Assembly (NCBI GenBank): GCA_039000515.1 | Contig: JBCFYV010000100.1 | Location: 52,885,433 to 52,949,432, forward strand | Reading direction: 5' to 3' | DNA length: 64,000 bases | Origin: Timema cristinae | Taxonomy: Eukaryota > Arthropoda > Insecta > Phasmatodea > Timematidae | Shown: in pieces, positions 58,625 through 64,000 of the stretch | How positions within the stretch are numbered: position 1 is the first letter of the stretch | Layout: each line of letters begins with the position of its first letter | Program-made: the position numbers and the translations under genes | Notes under the pieces: generated by a model | Databases searched by the model: none | Seen by the model: the letters and a program-made list of their open reading frames with translations, nothing else | What the model was told of the DNA's origin: nothing

Positions 58625-60427
58625 AACAGACATTAATTGAAAATATATAAAATACGTTTCATTTAATTTACTAAAGCATAAATTTAATCTAAAATGTTAT
58701 CAAAATATTCCAATAATACTTGCTTAGCATATCTTTCTAAGTTATTTTTAAATTATTAACTATACAGACTAAGAATGTAAATACAATTGTAATTCCCTCT
58801 CCCCCCCCCCAAACCCCCCTACCATTGTAGCGACAAGAATTAACAGTTATAAAATAAGGGCTTCCTATTAAAATCAGACTATAATGTAGAGAACTAAACT
58901 AAGCGTACATATGTACTATTTTATTATTTATTCCCAATAAAATTTATTATAAAAACGACAAAGACACCGGTATTTATTCACTTTCCTTTTAAAACTTCAA
59001 CATTTTAAAAAAAATATATTTTACTCCAAACTATCCATATGACCTTATTCCACCAAACGACTATCTGCAATCTACGTTGCGGTAGCTTATATTATCTTCC
59101 ACGTGTAATAAACAGAATTCAACCGCGGGGCCCCGTGAATCTCTGTGATGTGTCTAAGTTCGCACCGAGTCTATAAACACCCCATCCCCCACCCACCCCT
59201 CACCCGCTACTATCATACAATCTGTTCTTGTTCTAGGGTGGAAGCACAGAGAATATCATCGAGAAGCTGTGTTTCATATCATGACCCAGAAAACACTTTG
59301 CAGACATTTTGGTTAATACTCTTTGCAAGGGAATGACGGGGTTTGGGAAGAGAGGAATTCAAACTGTAGACTTAACGGGGTGAATTAGGGGTGGGTGGGT
59401 TCAAAATATTTTCTACGTTTCCATTTTCATGGGAAAGGCCTTATTTGACAGCTAGAAAAGTCACTAGATCTAATTTCATGTATCCATACGTCAAGTTATG
59501 TTATGCGACTATCCCTTTTGATACATATTATGAATACCTTTAAATAAAAATAATAATATAATAGTATAGTAAAATGTTATTAATGTTATTAATGTTGGCT
59601 GCAGAAACACTTTCTTTGAAAAATAGGTTGCACTCAATATCAGCGCTGAGGTAACTGCAGGTCTTAAGAGAAAAGATTTATCTTCGCTCTCTCTCGGTTA
59701 ACTATTGCCAAATCTCCTCTCTTTCAGTTATGTTGGAAGGTGTTGTATTTGCATAAGAAGGGGCTACTGGCAACACCAGCGTTGCCAAATTTTCTTATAT
59801 TCAAGGAGATATTTACCACCCAAAAACAAGAAAATGACATTCCATATAATTGTCTTAGAAATTATTTTAAATGTATTCATTATTTATTTCAAGGTCACGT
59901 GCTGAATGGGAGGGGAGATCAAAAGAAAAAATGAAGATCTTATTATAACCGTCAGAGAAATCTTAAATGGGGTTTGGGTGAGACTAGCAATTCAAGTGGA
60001 GAAGTACTCAGCTATTAGTTAGAAACCATCAGTTTTATCCGATTTACTGGTGAATTCATGATGTGTGTGGTGTGTTCACGTAAGATACACTTCAGTGGTG
60101 GCCAGGAGAGAGACAAACAATGAAACAAACTCATAAATCAGTGTTCCATTTGACCTTGTCTCCGCATAACAGCCAATCGATCAAAATGTTTGATATCATT
60201 CCGCCAAATTTTAGCCGAGTGGACAAAATATCTCAAACGAACAGTTTCCTAACAAATGGATACGTTGTGTAAGACCTATTGGCGTGTTCCCTAAACTTAA
60301 ATCTATTATATTTTTATTTGTGGGGCCACTTGAAGCTATTATTGTTTATCCAACGAATGCATGAAAAGTGGACTCCGTGAAATTTCCGCTCAGGTGGAAT
60401 GTTGTGAAATTTGGGCTCAACCAGCTT
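58625..60427. other. Mostly unannotated
   Basis: AT-rich with C/A-rich patches. It contains only repeat R copy 4. Confidence 0.45.
59452..59612 (+). repeat. Unnamed interspersed repeat R, copy 4
   Basis: GTCACTAGATCTAATTTCAT, CCATACGTCAAG, and the same 3' block GTTATTAATGTTGGCTGCAG as copy 1. Confidence 0.72.
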
Positions 60428-60519
60428 GCCTAACCTAACCAAACCAAAACTAACCAAAACTAACCAAAACTAACCTAACCTAACCAAACCTAACCTAACT
60501 AACAAACCTAACCTAACCT
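60428..60519. repeat. Interstitial telomere-like CCTAA/CCAAA tract
   Basis: Interrupted runs of CCTAA mixed with CCAAA and CCAAAACTAA. CCTAA is the complement of TTAGG, the ancestral arthropod telomere repeat. GTGAGCGGATATTT occurs twice just after it (60,537 and 60,605). Confidence 0.8.
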
Positions 60520-60969
60520 TTGATCAAATGGAAGTTGTGAGCGGATATTTCACCTCCACCCTTTACTAACGTTTTGTTGGAAGGGTCTAATGTTTCTTGG
60601 AAGTGTGAGCGGATATTTAACCGAGCTGATATTCCATTGAGCGTAACCTTCGTGACATTTATCCAACAACCATTACCAGAGGGTGAAACCCTTCGTCAAG
60701 CTAAGCATACAAGAAGGAAGCTGCAAACGAATTCGAAAAACACCTGGTAATTTCGGAACAGGGCTGAATTATCTTGCGTTAAGACCCAAGGTGACCACTT
60801 TGAGCACTTCTTATAATGTTTAAGCAGCTCCATATTACTGGAGTACAAACATTAATATAGCTAGGAAACAAGGTCAAATGGGATAAATATTTCTATTAAC
60901 TTTTTTAATTGTTTTTGTGTTTCTGGTCCATCGCAGAAAAGGGTCCCGCAAGTTACGGTACATACGGTA

Positions 60970-61085
60970 TATAGGAAAGAATAAAATTCTGGGAGTTGAC
61001 GGAAGAGGCAGAAGACCGCGCATTGACTGTTTAAGTTTACTGACAAAAGAATGGACCTGTCGTAAGACAGAACAAATAATAATAT
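60970..61085 (+). mobile_element. LINE 3'-end fragment
   Basis: At DNA level it matches the end of the 21.6-kb relic: TTCTGGGAGTTGACGGAAG, TTTACTGACAAAAGAATGG, CGTAAGACAGAACAAATAAT. Confidence 0.78.
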
Positions 61086-62607
61086 ACTATACGTATGGCC
61101 ATATATATAATACAAGAGTTGTTTGGATCCTGAGCTATGGAGGCTACAATCATGATGAATAAGAGCCCCAACATTTCTTCGTGTCTGCTCGGAAGGGAGA
61201 GGGGGAAGGGGAGTTGAAAGAAATCATCTAAAAGAAAAACATTCAAGAGGATTTCGAAGAATCGCAATCCATTCGGACGATCAAAACTTGGCCACTCAAA
61301 CAATGAGATAGATAGAACCAAAGGTACAAGTTGCCGAGAAGAATCGGAAAAAAAAGAGGGGGGGGGGGGGAATAAGTTTTATTTTTCCCCCTAGACAATG
61401 TCTGTAGAAAAACTTGTTCGTCCAGAAAACAGAGATAAATCTAGAGAATAACTTTTGCGAAACGTGTTGTGTGGTTTTTTTTTTTTTTTTTTTTTTTTTT
61501 TTCACCGTCACAGTCGAAGGTACCTCGTTTTATTGCTTGGGACGGTACTTCAACAAAATAGTGGAAAGGTCAAGTTGTTTGGTGGATTGAATGATTGGTT
61601 GGTCAACCATCGATCCTGGGGATCTGGGTTAGATTCTAGGTGGTGCTGACGTAGAAAGTATTTTGTATGGGTACGCTGTTTCTTCATGAACTCAAAATAA
61701 TATATATTTATCCATAATGTTTTATATCTAGACATGTCCGCATGTTTTATTGTGTTTTTTTTACAATTCATCCGTACCCATGGATGTCTGTAACAATTTG
61801 TATATTGACCTTGAGAACATCACTAAACATTTTTAACCGTATGAATTCAGTTTATTTTTGAGGCTATCACGACAAACCTGTTTTAAAAATTGTGTAAAAT
61901 TAATTTTTAATTTTGTTTCAAATAAGTATGTAGATAAAAAAAAGTCTGGTGAAATTTGAATTTTGTTATAATTTTTATGCTCTAGTCCTGTCAGAATTAT
62001 TTTAAAAAATTGTTAAAACTCTCATCTTTTGTGATTTCTGAAAAAAATAAAACTGACGTGATGGAAGAAAACGTAAGTCATTTTTGAAAGCTACAAAGTA
62101 TTATTTAAAAAAAACACCTATTTCTTAGAAAAAACATGAATGAATTATTTTCAAAATGCAGGGTACTTACACTTAGTATAATAATTTGAACTTGGCCACA
62201 TATCTTTGTCAGTGTCACCCGGAATCAAACCAGAGAATCGCAAATCTGGGGTCGCAACCACATTTCGAGTCCAGACGTATTAAGATGCCACCGAGTTTTT
62301 TTTTTTGTGTGTACAGCATAGAAGACAGGGGGTGGGGGAGACCTTTAGGTAAATGCAGCCATTGTAATCCTGTAAGCAAATAATATATGAAATAAAATTA
62401 CTTTGTATATAGAAATTCTATATCCTTATAATCATTTGTACATCAAGAATTCACCGTAAACATAAGGAGTAAAGGAGAAGGCTTCGCCTAAGTAGGAGGG
62501 ACATATTTATTTTAATTTTATTCATATGGTGGTATGGAATATTTTAAATTAAATAACGCTTCAGTGGGGTCCCACAAAAGTGTGCACCCCAAGACTTTAG
62601 ACCAGGA
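61086..62607. other. No recognised feature
   Basis: G and T homopolymers at 61.36 and 61.48 kb, then AT-rich sequence. No domain-bearing frame. Confidence 0.45.
61475..61502. repeat. T homopolymer run
   Basis: 28 consecutive T; exact length may be unreliable. Confidence 0.9.
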
Positions 62608-62912
62608 AGTTAACCTCAGTGGTCTTGGGGTAAAGTGCTCACCTCAGGAACCGATGTTTGTGGGTTCAAAACCAGCCGTGGGTCAACAGATTTTTATTTA
62701 GCGATAAAAATCCATAGCATAATTTACTTCGGAGGGGAATTAAAGCCGTCTGTTCCGTGTCCATTGTGTCATGTAAAACAACCATGAAAGGTATGTGAAA
62801 AAAAAAACATTCCCGGCAAAATTGGTAAGACCTTTCACTCTCGCTCATAGTAATTCTCATGTACTGATATAATTACTCAGTTTAGAAAGTGCACGTTAAA
62901 TACCTCAAATAA
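62608..62912 (+). mobile_element. SINE-F
   Basis: Head CAGTGGTCTTGGGGTAAAG, B box GGGTTCAAAACC, end GTGCACGTTAAATACCTC. Confidence 0.78.
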
Positions 62913-62972
62913 GTTAAATAAATAGACTAGTGATATTCAACCTTATAGTCTCTCTTAAACTTCGTACCAACC

Positions 62973-63200
62973 GCTTCAGTGACCGAATGGTCTAAGACGT
63001 CATTCTCTTGTTGGACTGGCCTGCTGAATATGGGGAGATACGGGTTCGATTCCCATTCGGGTCTACCGAGGGGTTTCTTTCCTGGATGGTTTCCGACTAT
63101 CCTTCTACGCAAATGCGGGTATATTACCTCTAAAATTCTTTACTCATCCCTGCCCCATTATAATAATTATATATGCGTATAACCTGGAAAGGTGATAAAA
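62973..63200 (+). mobile_element. SINE-C
   Basis: Head GACCGAATGGTCTAAGACG, B box GGTTCGATTCCCA, and tail to ACCTGGAAAGGTGATAAAA. Confidence 0.85.
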
Positions 63201-63402
63201 TAAATTAATAATAAAATATTCCCAAAGATGTTGCTCTATAATCTACATGAATAATAAAACTGTCTGGCTCCCCTAAATATGGCCCGGACTATTCAGGGTT
63301 TATCATGAAATAATATACATATTAAATTTCACTTACCCCCTAAAATTTATTCGCGTACCCCAGTATGAAAACCACTGCTCTAAACCTGCTGAAGGTGAAC
63401 TT

Positions 63403-63690
63403 GTGATCTAGGGGTAAGGCGCCAGACTTCTGTGCTGGGGGTCCAGGGTTCAATCCTCGGTCCCAGCACAGATTTATCCGATTGCCAAACCCTTCCTTCA
63501 CCTCTGACAAGACGTGTATTAATCACAACTTGTGAATGTGGGGAATGCCAGGCCTCCACCGTGGTTCGGATCCCACGTTAAACTGTAGGTCCTCCATTTC
63601 ATCTCACAATCACCCTACCATAACACATTAGCGTAAGTACGGATAACCCGAACGGGTAGTAAGACGCGGTGATGATAATAATAATATACC
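63403..63690 (+). mobile_element. SINE-A, full length
   Basis: Complete copy. The A box is slightly diverged (TGATCTAGGGG), and only a 6-base ACCTGC match is seen in the flanks. Confidence 0.9.
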
Positions 63691-63970
63691 TGCGCCGACC
63701 ACTGAGCTATGAGGAAAGACATCAATAATACAAACGCAATCACGGACACGAAGACTATCGACAGTGATAGACGAGGCCATGTAAAGAGGGTAATATGGTA
63801 GTACAACCAGAATGTAAGTTACAATATGTCGAGATAAATAGTATAGTCTGGTTCACACCAACATTGGCCCCATTCAACCCACTCGTTGGATATCGGGACC
63901 GCATTTCTATCGGTCAGGTAGAGGGATACTTTGGGTGGGAGGGGAAGGGACTACGGTGGTGTTGTGGGAG

Positions 63971-63998
63971 GTGTGTGTGTGTGGGGGGGGGGGGGGGG
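63971..63998. repeat. (GT)n followed by G run at window end
   Basis: About six GT units, then 16 G. A G-quadruplex is possible. Confidence 0.9.
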
Positions 63999-64000
63999 TT

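Overview
This looks like a gene-poor stretch of nuclear DNA from an arthropod, most likely an insect with a large, repeat-rich genome. The evidence is: interspersed elements with tRNA-derived heads (A and B boxes) and TAA tails; relics of a reverse-transcriptase family common in insect genomes; a mariner-type transposase relic; a Helitron helicase relic; a short (CCTAA)n tract, which is the arthropod TTAGG telomere motif; and very AT-rich unique sequence. No bacterial operon structure, ribosomal RNA or CRISPR array is visible. I cannot name the species.

Only one stretch looks like a host protein-coding gene. It is a GC-rich exon on the + strand at 27,837-28,098 encoding a leucine-rich-repeat C-terminal cap (LRRCT). 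Its reading frame appears broken by one base close to the fourth cap cysteine. A truncated SINE ends only 19 bases before its splice acceptor. Nearly all other open frames are short, low-complexity or inside repeats.

The rest is layered mobile DNA. I distinguish SINE-A (10 copies), SINE-B (3), SINE-C (about 28 old copies), SINE-D (4), SINE-E (4), SINE-F (3) and SINE-G (5, all on the minus strand). A, B and C have different tRNA-like heads but share one 3' tail containing a small perfect hairpin and a TAA run. Several insertions have clean target-site duplications. Other elements are a palindromic MITE family (7 copies), a second MITE with TIRs starting near CAGTAGCCCC (3 copies), a 380-bp Tigger/pogo-like MITE at a TA site, a 1.2-kb element with arms of about 205 bp (55.3-56.5 kb), four LINE relics, a probable LTR (35.8-36.4 kb) and several unnamed repeat pairs. 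Tandem arrays have units of 31, 107, 32, 18/36, 21 and 39 bp.

Layout: 0-12 kb SINEs and MITEs; 12-13.1 kb a 31-bp minisatellite and AT-rich DNA; 13-27 kb SINE-rich; 27.5-29.3 kb the LRRCT exon and a CpG-rich block; 31.2-33.7 kb AT-rich DNA with a small array; 33.7-36.4 kb nested SINEs and a probable LTR; 37.3-37.9 kb an 18/36-bp array followed by AT-rich DNA; 39.5-44.2 kb nested MITE, repeats and arrays; 45-52 kb SINE-D, Helitron and mariner relics; 53-58.6 kb SINEs, the long-TIR element and the largest LINE relic; 58.6-64 kb sparse repeats. The most unusual signal is a palindromic micro-insertion, GTAC changed to GTAGGCCTAC, visible because empty versions of the same site survive in sister SINE copies.
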